64,000 nucleotides of DNA from Cryptomeria japonica (lineage: Eukaryota > Streptophyta > Pinopsida > Cupressales > Cupressaceae). This document shows, piece after piece, positions 1 to 10,478 of the stretch (position 1 is its first letter; each line of letters begins with the position of its first letter). The notes under the pieces are model-generated. The model did no database searches. It was not told where the DNA came from and saw nothing but the letters and a program-made list of their open reading frames with translations. The stretch covers positions 616,276,476-616,340,475 of the forward strand of contig NC_081408.1 of assembly GCF_030272615.1 (NCBI RefSeq). The letters run 5' to 3'. A program made the translations under genes and the position numbers.

Positions 1-760
1 TTGACGTGGCACTGTGCAGTGTACGGTTTTGCCCGCGGGCTAGTGGCCGCCTGCCACGTGGCGGACGCGGTTTCTGCTTGGTTTAGGTGGTCGCCGGTGG
101 AGGGAGCGGCCAGAGCCGAGGAAAGCCGGCGGCGGCGTGCAGAGACCGGCGGGTGGCAGGAACCTGCTCGGGCGGCGGCGGGCGAGCGGTTGCTGAGCGG
201 CGGGGAGAACAGGGGCTGAGCGGCGGGGAGACCTGGGCGCCGGTGACGGAGGTTGCCGTGGAAATTGTCGCCGGGGAGTTCGCCACCGGGGAGGCACGGG
301 AGATGGACGACCGGAGCACGGAACCGACGTGGAGGAGGGTACGGGCGTCGGGTTCCTGATTGCAGGGTATGATGCACGAGCCTGCAAACCCTACAAGACT
401 TCGGAGATCACGGGGGTCACGGGGGGGGGGGGGGTTTGCGGACCCCCCTAAAACAATTTTTTGATGATTTTTTTTTTTTGAAAAATTTTCCGAAATATAT
501 TTTTTTTAATTTTTTTTGATTTTGATTTTTCGGAAAATATAATTTTTTTTCGAAATTCATACAATAATAGTAAAATTGGCGAAAATTTTTTTCTCACCAA
601 AATAGGCCGACTTTATAACCAAAATTCATGGAAACGGCCACCTGAACGCAATGACGAGGTCGGATCTGGTCTAGGACGCCTCCAAAAGATGCTGCTCCTC
701 AGATCTGCCTTTAGACGTCGCAATAATGCCTCTTCAAGACGAATCAATGAAGCCCCAATG
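1..760 (-). other. Probable internal leader of a minus-strand Copia element; no gene seen
   Basis: The first 400 bases are GC-rich and open in several frames, but the translations are low-complexity Arg/Pro/Gly/Ala and match no family I know. A G homopolymer follows at about 421-434, then strongly AT-rich DNA to about 600. Because a primer site and LTR in minus orientation lie directly to the right (761-1226), this stretch should be the 5' internal part of that element. No gag or pol motif is visible. The assignment rests on position only. Confidence 0.4.
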
Positions 761-772
761 GCTCTGATACCA
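761..772 (-). promoter_or_regulatory. Primer binding site (initiator-Met tRNA type)
   Basis: On the minus strand this reads TGGTATCAGAGC, the usual plant primer site complementary to the 3' end of initiator tRNA-Met. It directly abuts the inner end of the LTR at 773-1226, which fixes that LTR as a 5' LTR read on the minus strand. Confidence 0.8.
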
Positions 773-1226
773 TGTGAGATTTTGCCAAAGATCAAGAGCT
801 CAATGAAATGTACAAAATAGAGACACAATATAGGACAAGAATAAACTGTATCCTCATCAATAGAAAAAGATCAATAATATACAAAATTACATACAATGTA
901 TATGAGCTTGCTTATATAGGCAAGGCTAGGGATATGTGAGCACACTAACATGACATGTGGCTCAATAAGAAACAAGGGTAGGTAGGAAATAGGTGTGGGT
1001 AGGTAGGAGAAATAATATAATAGTCCACATGAGGTGGATCACCCACTGAATGTGGAGTGTAACAACAAGATCAACACCATAAAAGGTGGAATTTCTCCTA
1101 CACACACTATCCCAATGTGGTACAAACACCCAAGTGTCTCATACCCAAACTACTATGAAATGCATTTCCTAAGTAAACTTAAATAAGTGTAATAATATCC
1201 AAGATGAATAATTATTTACACCAACA
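773..1226 (-). mobile_element. 5' LTR of a Copia element
   Basis: A 454-bp LTR that on the minus strand starts TGTTGGTGTAAAT and ends in CA. It is similar along its length to the LTR at 59088-59538: both share the CTTGCTTATATAGGCAAGGC promoter region and the AGGTGGATNACCCACNGAATGTGGAGTG region. The second copy adjoins a Copia RNase H, which assigns the family. TATATAG near 916 (minus strand) is a plausible TATA box. To the right, at 1227-1245, lies a purine-rich (on minus) tract resembling a polypurine tract, so this LTR may be shared by two internal regions or be the product of recombination. Confidence 0.75.
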
Positions 1227-2437
1227 AGATGAAATACCCCCATTAGTTTTTTCCATTTCTAGACACAACACTAGCACCTATTAGCGTTAGCAATAAGCAA
1301 AGAATACCATCTCGACCACTTGTGCAGTGGGAGGATAAGATATAACATTGAAAGAGAACTACATTTTGGAGGTATGACCAACCACTTCCACTTTTTCGGT
1401 GGGGGATGCAAAAATAAATAACTAGAAACTTATTGTATCCACTTTTTCGGTGGGGGATGCAAAAATAAATAACTAGAAACTTATTGTAGCAAAAACTTGG
1501 TATAACCAGCCACTTCTACTTATTCAATGGGAAAAAGTTAGTTTCAAAAGTGAAATAAAGGAAGTTGTTTAGTACTACTAAATTAGTTGACACAATAAGC
1601 TAACTATGAAAAACTTAGAGATATTATTACAATATCATTGCTAATCGATAGAATGTCTAATCCAAACTCAATGCCAAATGAAATATAGTGAAATAGAGAA
1701 TTTGGACAGTATTTACCAACTCTGATTCGTGAGAGCAATACTTTGACTTTTTTCAACAACTACCCAGAAAATCACTGTTATGTTCATATCTCTCTTGAAT
1801 CACCTCCGAATGAGCCCATATTGGAAGCAAATGAAACACAAAGGTTGGAGGACCAGGTAAGGACATCAATTCACCCCGGAGATCAACCCAAATTGATGGA
1901 ACATGCTCCAATATAGCCCCCAAAATGTGGTATGAACAACAAGCCACAAAAACCAGTTCAATCCTCTAACCAGGGTGAGTAAAAATGTGAAATCAGCAAG
2001 AGGGTTTCCACAACCAGAAACTAAGAATTTCTCTATTGAATCCAATGGCAACCTATGAATGAAGTTGATCCAATCAGCTAGGAGTTGTCTTTCAAACTCG
2101 AAACTGCAAGAAGCTAGGAAGACACGCAGTCCCGAAGCTAAGACTCTGAAAACATTTCAGCAATGCTTCATTATCTCAATATTCAACATGTCCAAAAGAG
2201 CCTCTCAAACTTACTTTAATAGATTTTCTCAAGAATCAACCCTCTTCTCCAAGCCATGTGGGATTAAAAGTTTTAATTTATTTTATTTCCCTTTTTCATG
2301 TGCACCAATAAATAAAAATTATTAATAATTCCCAACTTGGGTGTCCACATGAGAACATCTTTTAAAAACAACTTAAGCCAGTGAGCCTAGGTATGGGGGT
2401 CAAAAAGAAAATTGAAATTATAAAATCAATTTTGTTA
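1227..2437. other. Non-coding interval; no gene recognised
   Basis: AT-rich DNA with only short, unconvincing open frames. It contains the 51-bp tandem duplication listed separately, and a minus-strand PPT-like run next to the Copia LTR. No conserved protein motif, RNA gene or further LTR end was found. Confidence 0.5.
1387..1488. repeat. 51-bp direct tandem duplication
   Basis: The unit beginning TCCACTTTTTCGGTGGGGGA occurs at 1387-1437 and again, essentially identical, at 1438-1488. The near-identity points to a recent slippage or replication duplication within otherwise diverged sequence. Confidence 0.85.
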
Positions 2438-3822
2438 TTACCTTCCAGAAACAACCTCCAAGAAACCTAAATAAATCACCCCCCAAACTGAATTGCCAGA
2501 AATAGAAACCAAGTTGTTATGCCATGCATACTCGCCCCTCCATTTCATAATTAGAAATGTGGGTCCCCTCCTTTTTTTTTGTCTTGTTTTCCTTTTTCTT
2601 TCCCCTTTTGTGTTCTTTGATTTTTCTGTTCGAAGTTTTAGGTTCCTGAAGCCCCGAAGTTGGCCTTTGTTTTCTTTTCTTGCACTTCGGAACCTTGAAA
2701 TCCCCAGACCTCGAAGTGCCCTTTGTTTTCTTCCTTTTTGGAACTTTGGGATCCCGAGATCCCAAAGAGTCCCATCTGGTTGTTTTCTTGACTTCGGAAC
2801 TTCGGAACCCCAAAGTTCCAAAGTCCTTTTGTTGTTTAATCATTAGAGCTTCGAGATCCTAGAATCCCGAAATCTCGGGTTTGTTTTGTTTGCCTGCTGC
2901 TTCTTCGAAGTTCTGGAACTCCAAAGTCATTCGCCTAAGTGACTCTGGAACCTCAGGATCCCAAAACACCGATGCCTTTTGCGTCTCCGTTCATGCGATC
3001 ATCAGGGTATAAATAGTCTTTCTTGGGGCTATTTTGCTCATTTGCGCGCTTTGGCTTTCTAGAGTCTTCTTTCTCTAACGATTCGATGATCTTCCACAAC
3101 ACGCTTTGCCTCATCTTCCTCCTCTGTCTTGGTATGATGTTCTTCATTGCCTTGTGTGTTTTCTTTAGTTTTTCCCTTTGTTGTATCTCCATAGTTGATT
3201 TTTCGTTCCTTTTTTGGCTTAGGGTTTTATGCTTTCCAATAAGTCGAGTAGTCAATAGTTAGTTAGTCTCTGTTTTTGGCTCCCTGCATCCTCGAGATCT
3301 CAAGTTCCCGAGGTCTCGATCCCTATTTGATGTTCTCTTTGGGAGCCCGGGTTCCCAAGTTATCAGAGAGTTGCCTTGGCTCTTAGCTTTCATCTCTCAA
3401 AACGATGGGTTTCCAAGATCCCAAAGGTATTACCTTGGGTGTTTTTGTTAACTCCCACACTTCAGAACCTTGAGATATCGAAGCGATCACCCTTGGTTCT
3501 ATTGATCCCTTCACTTTGGGATCCTAAGACCCCAAAGTGCCTACCTTATCCGAGCCTTTGGGACCCCGAAATCTGAGGATCTCGAGGTGCATTCCTATTT
3601 CCACTTCGGAACCCTCAAAATCTCGGGATTCTGGAGTGGGTTCCTTATGAACTCTTCCCAACTTCACGACCCCAGGGTTTCGGGATCTCGAAATCTAGCT
3701 GCTAGTTGATAAAGGTGTTTATGTTGAACCCGAAAACCTCAGAACCTAGGGGTTTCAGAGTTCATTGTTTTGATGAAGATTCCTGAGGCATTGAATATGT
3801 ATCGTCTTGTGCAGTTTGAAGA
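2438..3822. repeat. Repeat-rich region with short quasi-palindromes, upstream of the ORF at 3823
   Basis: From about 2620 to 3740 the sequence repeats short motifs such as TTCGGAACCTTGA, CCTCGAAGT and ATCTCGGGAT, many of them mutually inverted. This makes frames open on both strands at 2438-2846 that are repeat translations, not genes. By analogy with the giant LTRs at 35423 and 41841, where tandem repeats precede the same ORF family, this may be the U3-like repeat zone of a third, truncated copy. I could not find the LTR terminus here, so that link is inference. Confidence 0.45.
3008..3015 (+). promoter_or_regulatory. TATA-box-like motif
   Basis: TATAAATA in a GC-mixed context, about 800 bp upstream of the decayed ORF at 3823. 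TATA-like motifs also precede the two related ORFs (37476 and 43806), so a promoter role is plausible but unproven. Confidence 0.4.
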
Positions 3823-4977
3823 GTGCTTATGGAAACATCAACCACTCTAAGAAAGAAAACTGGAAGTGAGGTGAAGCTTGAAAAGAACCCCATGACAATA
3901 AAGTATCAGTATCAAGGCAAAACATTGGTCTCTAGATTTGAAAATGAAGTCCAATGGATCATTGACACAGAGATTGGGCATGTCGAATTGGAAGCCATTA
4001 GGAAAGAAGTGTTGTGACAAAACTTGAATGCTCCATACAAAGGAATACATAGGTCTGGGCTCGTCAGAGCCACAATTTTTCCTCAAGGATCCAAACACTT
4101 GAATTGATACTAGCAATAGCACAACACTACAACCCAAACACCAGAAAGTGCCTAGACACAAAAGGGAATGTGGTAGTGGATATTTCACCCGAAATCCTCA
4201 CCATGACATTTGGTATTCTTGTGTATGATGAGGTACTCCAAACAAATAAGGAAGAAGTTGTTCAGATTTTCAATAAGAATGTGGTAGCTAACAGGAACCA
4301 CATAAATGAGGTATGGCTTAATGATCCGAGAAAGTTAAGTTTGAAGGCTACAAATAACATTCTCGGGGTTGAAGTTAAGGATGCACCAATGGATTTAATT
4401 ATCATGCGGAGCCAAGCCTTTGGGAAAGAAGACATCAAACACTACCACTTATAGATGTTTCATTTCATTGACACCATCGTTAAAGGGAAAAGATATTTTG
4501 ATTGGGCAAATATTATATTAGATAACATCCATCAACAAATGTGCAATGTGATTAAAACTAAGAATTTTTTCATGTCTTCTTATGTGATTTGGGTGGTAGC
4601 TAGAAGTGACATCTACCTAAGTTTAAACACCACAGGCAGATTCGAAGGAGGACCCAAAGAACGAAAAGCATGGGAATATTATACTTAGTTACCCATCCAA
4701 CAAGCTAATTATCACTCTAAAAAGATTAATAATGCCTTTATATATGCAAATATCCAGATTAACAAGTGATGAAAGGTACCGTCTCTCCCCAGAGGCTGTG
4801 AAGTTAATACAAGAATGGGGAACTTGGTTCATTCAGAACCAATGGTCCACTTACATCTGTTTGAGCGGATTTACAGGTAAACCTCTCCTTCCTCGCTATT
4901 GCAGTAATAGGATCATCATTCTTGAATATGCGAGACAGGTTGCTTGGACTCTAATACCTCATAACCCTGAAGCATAA
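3823..4977 (+). pseudogene. Decayed copy of the LTR-embedded ORF family
   Basis: Four consecutive plus-strand pieces (3823-4017, 4104-4454, 4455-4688, 4732-4977) follow the same order as the ORFs at 37637 and 44583. Shared landmarks are the HYNPNT segment near 4127, the block FFMSSYVIWVVAR near 4565 (FFMSSYLFYMLVR and FFMSSYLFYSLAR in the other copies), and the WGTWFIQNQWSTY region near 4819 aligning with GCWYIQYPKFTY. Stops and frame changes separate the pieces, and the C-terminal coiled-coil part is missing because the sequence ends at the CACTA-like terminus at 5008. The family has no function I recognise. This is the most diverged of the three copies. Confidence 0.65.
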
Positions 4978-5007
4978 GACAGGGGTCACATTTTCAATTG
5001 CTCTTGA

Positions 5008-5420
5008 CACTAGTACATTTGGGGCTCATTTCCGACGGCCTATCGTCGGAATTTTGACTACTTTTCGTCGAACTGCCGACAAATGAAGCCATTGAAAACT
5101 CGTCGTCGGGCCTTCCGATGGTGCCTTCTAATGTCAGAATTTCGACGACATCCTGAACTCTTCCGATGGCGGCCATGATCGTTCATCCAGCCAAAGAATG
5201 TCATCGAAATTCAGACGCTTACGAGGAATTTGCATCGACGACGACTACGACGAGCATCTGACAATAAAGTGTCATCAAACATACAACATCCTCGTCAAAT
5301 GTTTCTTCAATTAGCGTCGAAATTCTGACTCCTGCCAGGAACTATGCACCGACGAGGATGTTGTTGGTTCGACGGTTTGGCTGTCGGTGCAAAGTTGGGT
5401 TGATGTCGAAATTCTGACGA
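5008..5420. mobile_element. Probable CACTA-type transposon terminus with subterminal repeats
   Basis: The segment begins CACTAGTACATTTGGGGCTC. CACTA at the extreme end is the hallmark of En/Spm elements. The next 400 bp are packed with direct and inverted versions of TCGTCGGAATTT and CGTCGAAATTCTGAC, as expected of subterminal transposase-binding repeats. No matching inverted terminus was found in the window, so only one end is present. The transposase remnant at 25744-28815 lies too far away to be assigned to it. Confidence 0.5.
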
Positions 5421-6239
5421 TGATTTGTTTTAAAAAAAAAAGAATACACATGCCAATTACAATGGTGCTTGTTGGTTCTCTTTTAGCATGTGGGGTATGA
5501 TTCAGGCCTTGACTTCGGTTTTGACACCTCGGGTATTGGAGGCTATTAAGCCTATTGGATGGGGTATTCAACCTGCCCATTCCCAAACAACTCACCTTAT
5601 GTTGTTCTTGGTACAAGTTGATAAGCATTGAGGAGTTTCGGGACTCAAATGGGCAAACAATCTTAAATCTCTACAGAACTAGAAACTTAACCAATAATCT
5701 AATTAACGACTGGTTTTGATCAAAGTTCTCCAAATTATGATCGAGGATTGAAATACATTGCTTGAGAAAGTGACTCCCAAACCATTACCAATACCATGAA
5801 AGAAGATTGAATTAAAGCTTGGAAGAAGGTGAAGGTGGATGTTGAAGAGACTAAGTTGTTTTCATCCAAATTTTAATCAGTTTTAGTCTCACATGAGATC
5901 GTAAAGGTATTAGCAGCAAACAAAAAGGTTGATATCTAGTCATTCAGACACCATTCGTAAGACTTGCAAAAAATACAACATTTGCAGAATGATTAGAAAT
6001 TTAGAACTAATCCCATGTAACATGAATGACAATAACTTCTTAGTTCTTACCTAATGATGAGTGTATTAGTGAAGCTCAAAACATTGGGAAAAAGTTATTA
6101 TGCAGTTGGATCCAGAAATCCATCCTACAGTGTAATGTTACTTTCCATGGAAATGCAACACTACGAATCACTATGAAGTTAACATAGACAATAGAAGTGT
6201 ATCATAGATAGAATGTTTATTTTGCATTAAAAATAATTT
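5421..6239. other. Non-coding interval; no gene recognised
   Basis: AT-rich sequence without long frames or recognised motifs. It ends at the TAAAC target duplication of the solo LTR at 6245. Confidence 0.5.
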
Positions 6240-7740
6240 TAAACTGTAGGATAGGAATTTGGAAACTATCAAAGCAATATAAACATTAGCCTAGCTCAAT
6301 CACGAAAACTAAATTGCAATGATAACAATCCTAAAACATTCAATAGAGATACTGAAAATAAGACATTTAAACTAAATGCAAACCATTACAAACGTGAATG
6401 TCTCCTCCAGAATTCTCCATTGTCCTTCTTTCTCCTTCAAATTGCTTTGTTTGTGGATCTCACCTACAAATGCAAAGGCATAGCAAGATTGACAAGATGA
6501 AATCGCAGCGTAAGGATACTAGAAGCGTGATTGATTGATCGGATAAACTCATCCAATTTATAGACAAATTGGAGAGAGGATAAGATTAGCATGAAATTGA
6601 TATTAGAGGCAATTGATTTCAAAAATGACAAAATTGAGTTGAAGAAAGAAGGTTATGACACCTTCTATGTCATGAATTATGACATATTGCCAATGCAAAG
6701 GTTAGAGGACTAAAAGTCTATGACATCTTGCTATGCCAACGGTATGACGCATGAGAAATTCATGCTTCCACCGAAGCACAAAAATAGGGAGAGACTAGAG
6801 ATGAATTGATTAGGTGGAAATTGAATTTAGCAAATTAGAAAATGAGGTGAATTAATTAATAATTTTTCATTCATTAATTAATTCACAAAAAGAGGGGGAA
6901 TTAATTAGCCAATTAAATAAATATTTAATTGTGACAAGAAGACTTAGGATAAATAAATAAATTATTTAACCTAGAGGGAAAATGACAAACAAGATTAAAT
7001 AAATAAATCATAAAACCCTAGAAGATGAATTAGAAATGCAAGGACGACAATTAGGTCTTGACAAAAGATAATTGATGTAGGTTCGATCATGATTCTGATT
7101 GACAAAGGACCAGTGCGGACAAATGATTGAGATTGATAAAGAGATCAAATTGATAGGTGCCAATTGACGAGGAACAATAACTAATTGATCCAAATTGACA
7201 TGATTGAAAAAGGACAACGATTGATGACAAATCGATCGCAAAATTGACGAGATTGACAAGAGGACAAGGATTGATGACAAATCGATCGCAAAATGACAAG
7301 ATTGAAAAGGACAACAATCGATGACAAATCGATCGCAAAATGACAAGATTGAAGAGGACAACGATCGATGAAAAATCGATCGCAAAATGACAAGATTGAC
7401 AAGAGGACAAAAACCATAATTCTATCATCGATTAGGATTGACGATGTCCAAAATGAAATCAAATTGACGATGTCAAAATATGCCAAATGAGCATGCACAT
7501 TGATGCGACAGGATAAGATCGACCAAAATCATGACTGAAGATTATTATCGACAGGACCTAATTCAAAAGCGATAAAAATGAGGAATGCAGAAGAAGGACT
7601 CGATGCTCGCAAATGATAAAGACCAAGTGTGCAACATAGAAGAAATGTTAATGCGACACAAGAACCCTAAAATAAGGCAATGCGCAAATGTTAAAGTATG
7701 ACTCCACAAGCGTTGACCATTTTTAGACGTCTACATAAAC
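6240..7740 (-). mobile_element. Solo LTR, family A, with target-site duplication
   Basis: The LTR spans 6245-7735 (1491 bp). On the minus strand it starts TGTAGACGTCTAAAAATGG and ends CCTATCCTACA. The 5-bp sequence TAAAC flanks it on both sides (6240-6244 and 7736-7740), which supports a complete insertion later reduced to a solo LTR by LTR-LTR recombination. It matches the plus-strand LTR at 11436-12957. A TATA-like CTATAAATTGG (minus, near 6555-6566) lies downstream of the internal repeats, giving the U3-R-U5 order. No internal coding sequence remains. Confidence 0.88.
7190..7400 (-). repeat. 47-50 bp minisatellite in family-A LTR U3
   Basis: ATCGATCGCA recurs at 7231, 7281, 7328 and 7375, giving units of 47-50 bp rich in GACAAATCGATCGCAAAATG. 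Related repeats lie at about 11700-11900 in the sister LTR. Their position upstream of the TATA box fits U3 enhancer-type repeats. They create long but spurious Ile/Ser/Cys-rich frames on the minus strand. Confidence 0.8.
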
Positions 7741-8640
7741 ATTAAACAAACTTAAAATAGTAAACATTGTATTAAAAATAATTGCCCACCTCGAGAGTGT
7801 TTTATTTTTCAAGAGTTGCTCAAGTCCAGCAATTTCAGACTCATTTCTTTGACTTTCCACTGGGTTGACTTCTCCCTCTTTATCAATCAAATTTGTTAGC
7901 ACAACATTCTACAGACATATAACAAGTAATAAAACCAATTAAGAATGAACTGCAATGAAAAACAAACTCAAAAAATATAATTTCACTGCAAGTCATTCTA
8001 GTACTCCAACCAATAGTGTTGTAATTAACAGCTCATCTAATGTTGAAGTGTTGCAGTTGTATGGGATGTTACTCTAAAAGTTGAACATCATAGTTGATTG
8101 GATTACAAAATTGAATAAAACCTTCCAGTTGAATAAGATATTACTTCACACAAGCTCCAATATTAGAGTTTATTGCATTACAAAGTTGAATAAGACCCTC
8201 TAGCTTCCAAAAGTGCAGATAGTCAACTATACATGCTGTTGTCCAATTAAAGGATTCAATATTTTAAGTGAGTTGGGGAGCTATGCCAACACAATTTGCA
8301 AACCAACCTCAACAAATGAAATTTTGGCACCATGCAAATTTAGTCACATTATCAACCACTCTCCCATGGTGACATGATACCTAGCATACCCATGCAAACT
8401 CAAATAATTGCATAGCAACATGTGTATGCATTAGGGAGGACCATACATCCATGAAGTAATCATCCTGAAAGTACAACATGAGTCAACTCGTAAAGGATGA
8501 AGCATTTACATAAAGTATGAAATATACCTTTGACACATATAGTGCGCAAGACACGTGAATACACATAATATATCGATCAAACGTAAATCTTGGATCATAG
8601 AAATAAAAGTACATATAAATACATGAATATATTTAAGGCA
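7741..8640. other. Non-coding interval; no gene recognised
   Basis: AT-rich sequence with no convincing reading frame, RNA gene or element terminus. Confidence 0.5.
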
Positions 8641-9099
8641 TGATTTGAATAAGGATCATACATGTGAATATATGTATCTTATAAAGCATGGGATGTTCAT
8701 TGTAACACGTAGAGTGTCCATGAATTCACTTAAGCACACATGTTGTGCATGAAGCATGAAGAATACACTCGAAACATGAGGAATACAAATGAATACACAT
8801 GAGTCATAAGGCACACAAATGAATACCTTGAAGCATGAAGCATACAATGAGCACTTAAAGCATGAAGCATACAAACGAATACACTTGAATTATGAAGCAT
8901 ACAATGAATACTTAAATCATGAAGCATACTCGTGAATATACTTAACGCATAAAGCATGAAGCATACATAAAGCATGAGGCATCCGAATGAATCCACTGAA
9001 GTCATAAAGCATACACTTGAATATATGTAGAGAATGAATTCTCTTAGTCATGAAACATATATATTGTTACACGCAAGGCAGGAGCATGAAGCATCCATG
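8641..9099. repeat. Degenerate CATGAAGCATAC minisatellite (left flank of the composite Gypsy)
   Basis: Imperfect units of about 30 bp built on GCATGAAGCATACAAATGAA run up to the insertion site at 9100. Similar units continue at 24941-25250, on the other side of the composite element. The array therefore looks like one pre-existing minisatellite split by the insertion. Met/Cys-rich frames on the minus strand are repeat translations. Confidence 0.7.
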
Positions 9100-9292
9100 C
9101 AAGATGTAATGCCCCGCCAAGAACCCTAAAGGAAAACAACACAACTAGGCAACTAAAGGGTGAATTTTTTTTTTTTAAATTTCAATTCAACAAAATTGAA
9201 ATAACAGAGATTTTTAATTCTCTATTCCTCCCCACTCTGAGACAACAGAGTTAAATAAAACACAACAGACAAATTTTTTTTTACAGAGAATA

Positions 9293-9433
9293 TGTTGATT
9301 TTTAGCACTTTCAGATTAATATAAACTCAGAAAACAGATTTTAGTTTCTAACTAAATTGGTTAGATGCAAGATTTAGAGTTTTCTAGGTTTATATTAATC
9401 TGAAAGTGCTAAAAGTTAACATGGCATCAGAGC
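9293..9433 (+). mobile_element. TRIM-like short LTR with adjacent primer site
   Basis: 9293-9421 starts TGTTGATTTTTAGC and ends AAAAGTTAACA. It is followed at once by TGGCATCAGAGC, a one-base variant of the initiator-Met primer site. The 129-bp unit is itself an inverted repeat: AGCACTTTCAGATTAATATA (from 9304) is mirrored by its complement at 9391-9410. A matching downstream LTR copy was not found, so this may be a decayed TRIM or a small Copia relic. Confidence 0.45.
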
Positions 9434-9880
9434 TCAAGATTCCATTAAGGTCCATAGTTGATCATTATCTAAATTACATATGCAAAGAACATAACAAGTA
9501 TTTAGATCATAGTCATATAGATGACAACTGTGGATGATAAGTTCAAGACATTCCTGATTCCAATCAAAACATTATTTAGATATCATCATAATCTTTGATT
9601 TGCATAGTCATGAGGAGCTAATGATTGTTTGCCTTGGCATCATTGATATAAGTATACCGACTGAGGTGTAGGAATTTCATGCTCTCTTAATTATGGAGAT
9701 GAACTCTTAATGAACAGATCGAGATCACTTTGACTTAATATTTTGGCCTATGGGTAATTTTACTAATAGGCGTTCTTGATGGAAAAGTAATAAATAAATA
9801 AATTAAAAAGCAAGCCGACATGACTAAAGTCATTGATCACCATGTAAATAAAGAACAACTTCACATTATCATTTCATAAA

Positions 9881-9960
9881 GTTAACATGGTATCAGAGTC
9901 AGGTCCAGGCTAGGAGCCCCAAGCACACGAGAGGTGTGGCTTAAGGGGGGGTGTTGGTGT
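9881..9960 (+). mobile_element. Primer site and polypurine tract about 60 bp apart (miniature LTR element)
   Basis: GTTAACA (9881-9887) resembles an LTR end and is followed by TGGTATCAGAGTCAGG, a tRNA-Met-type primer site. Only about 50 bp later, AAGGGGGGG is followed by TGTTGGTGTTGG, which looks like a polypurine tract and the start of a 3' LTR. A primer site and PPT this close, with no coding region, is the TRIM arrangement. GTGTGGCTTA and TAAGCCACAC also form an inverted pair around the PPT. Confidence 0.5.
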
Positions 9961-10004
9961 TGGAAATAAGCCACACCCGGACCGACGATGGACTGGTCCA
10001 AGAG

Positions 10005-10076
10005 GGGCCAATAGCTCAATGGTAGAGGACTCTAGCAGCATATGGAAGGTCCTAGGTTCGAGTCCTAGCTGGTCCA
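10005..10076 (+). tRNA. tRNA-Ala-like sequence, degenerate (pseudogene or SINE head)
   Basis: 72 nt with a good A box (TAGCTCAATGGTAGAG) and a B box (GGTTCGAGTCC). The acceptor pairs 6 of 7 (one G-T), the T stem pairs 5 of 5, and the D stem pairs 3 of 4. The loop at 10035-10041 holds AGC at the anticodon position, and the A-box region resembles plant tRNA-Ala(AGC). However, the anticodon stem pairs at only about two of five positions and position 33 is C, not the invariant T. It is therefore unlikely to be functional and is better seen as a tRNA pseudogene or the RNA polymerase III head of a SINE. Confidence 0.5.
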
Positions 10077-10356
10077 TGTCTCAACAAAATATATATAAAA
10101 ATATCAATTTTTACCGAGATTAAAAAATCAATTTCCACACGGAATAAAAAATAATTTTCACAGAGATTAAAAAAAATCAATGCATCCCCACTCTACTCCA
10201 TTTTTATTTACACATTTATCTTCCATAATCCAATATTTTCTTAACCCAATTTTTAATAAATTTCTACAACCAGGAAGAACACAAAAATTGCATAACACAT
10301 AGAGAAACTTTTATGGGACAAAGGAGGGTAAATGTGGCCAAATTTTGCCAGCATGA

Positions 10357-10478
10357 CCCCTTATAATTTCACAATGCCAAAACTAAATAATACAGGAAGA
10401 AGTGATAAACATGAGAACCCCTTATAATTTCACAATGCCAAAACTAAATAATACAGGAAGAAGTGATAAACATGAGAA
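10357..10478. repeat. 61-bp direct tandem duplication
   Basis: The unit starting CCCCTTATAATTTCACAATG occurs at 10357-10417 and 10418-10478. The homologous LTR at 23410-24058 has it only once, so the duplication arose in this copy. Confidence 0.85.

Noticed and set aside
40-387. Open frames on both strands in the GC-rich left edge
   Set aside because: Translations are Arg/Pro/Gly/Ala low complexity, open because of GC content, and no family motif is present.
2438-2862. Overlapping frames of 60-127 codons on both strands
   Set aside because: They arise from short inverted repeats (CCGAAGT and CTCGGGA types); the protein strings are repeat translations.
7008-7498. Minus-strand Ile/Ser/Cys-rich frames of over 100 codons
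   Set aside because: They lie within the family-A LTR minisatellite, and the mirrored LTR at 11662-12083 gives similar spurious frames.
8656-9005. Cys/Met-rich small proteins (possible secreted peptides)
   Set aside because: They are translations of the CATGAAGCATAC minisatellite, with no stable start, signal peptide or spacing.
10005-10076. Functional tRNA-Ala gene
   Set aside because: The anticodon stem does not pair and position 33 is C, so only a tRNA-like pseudogene or SINE head is supported.
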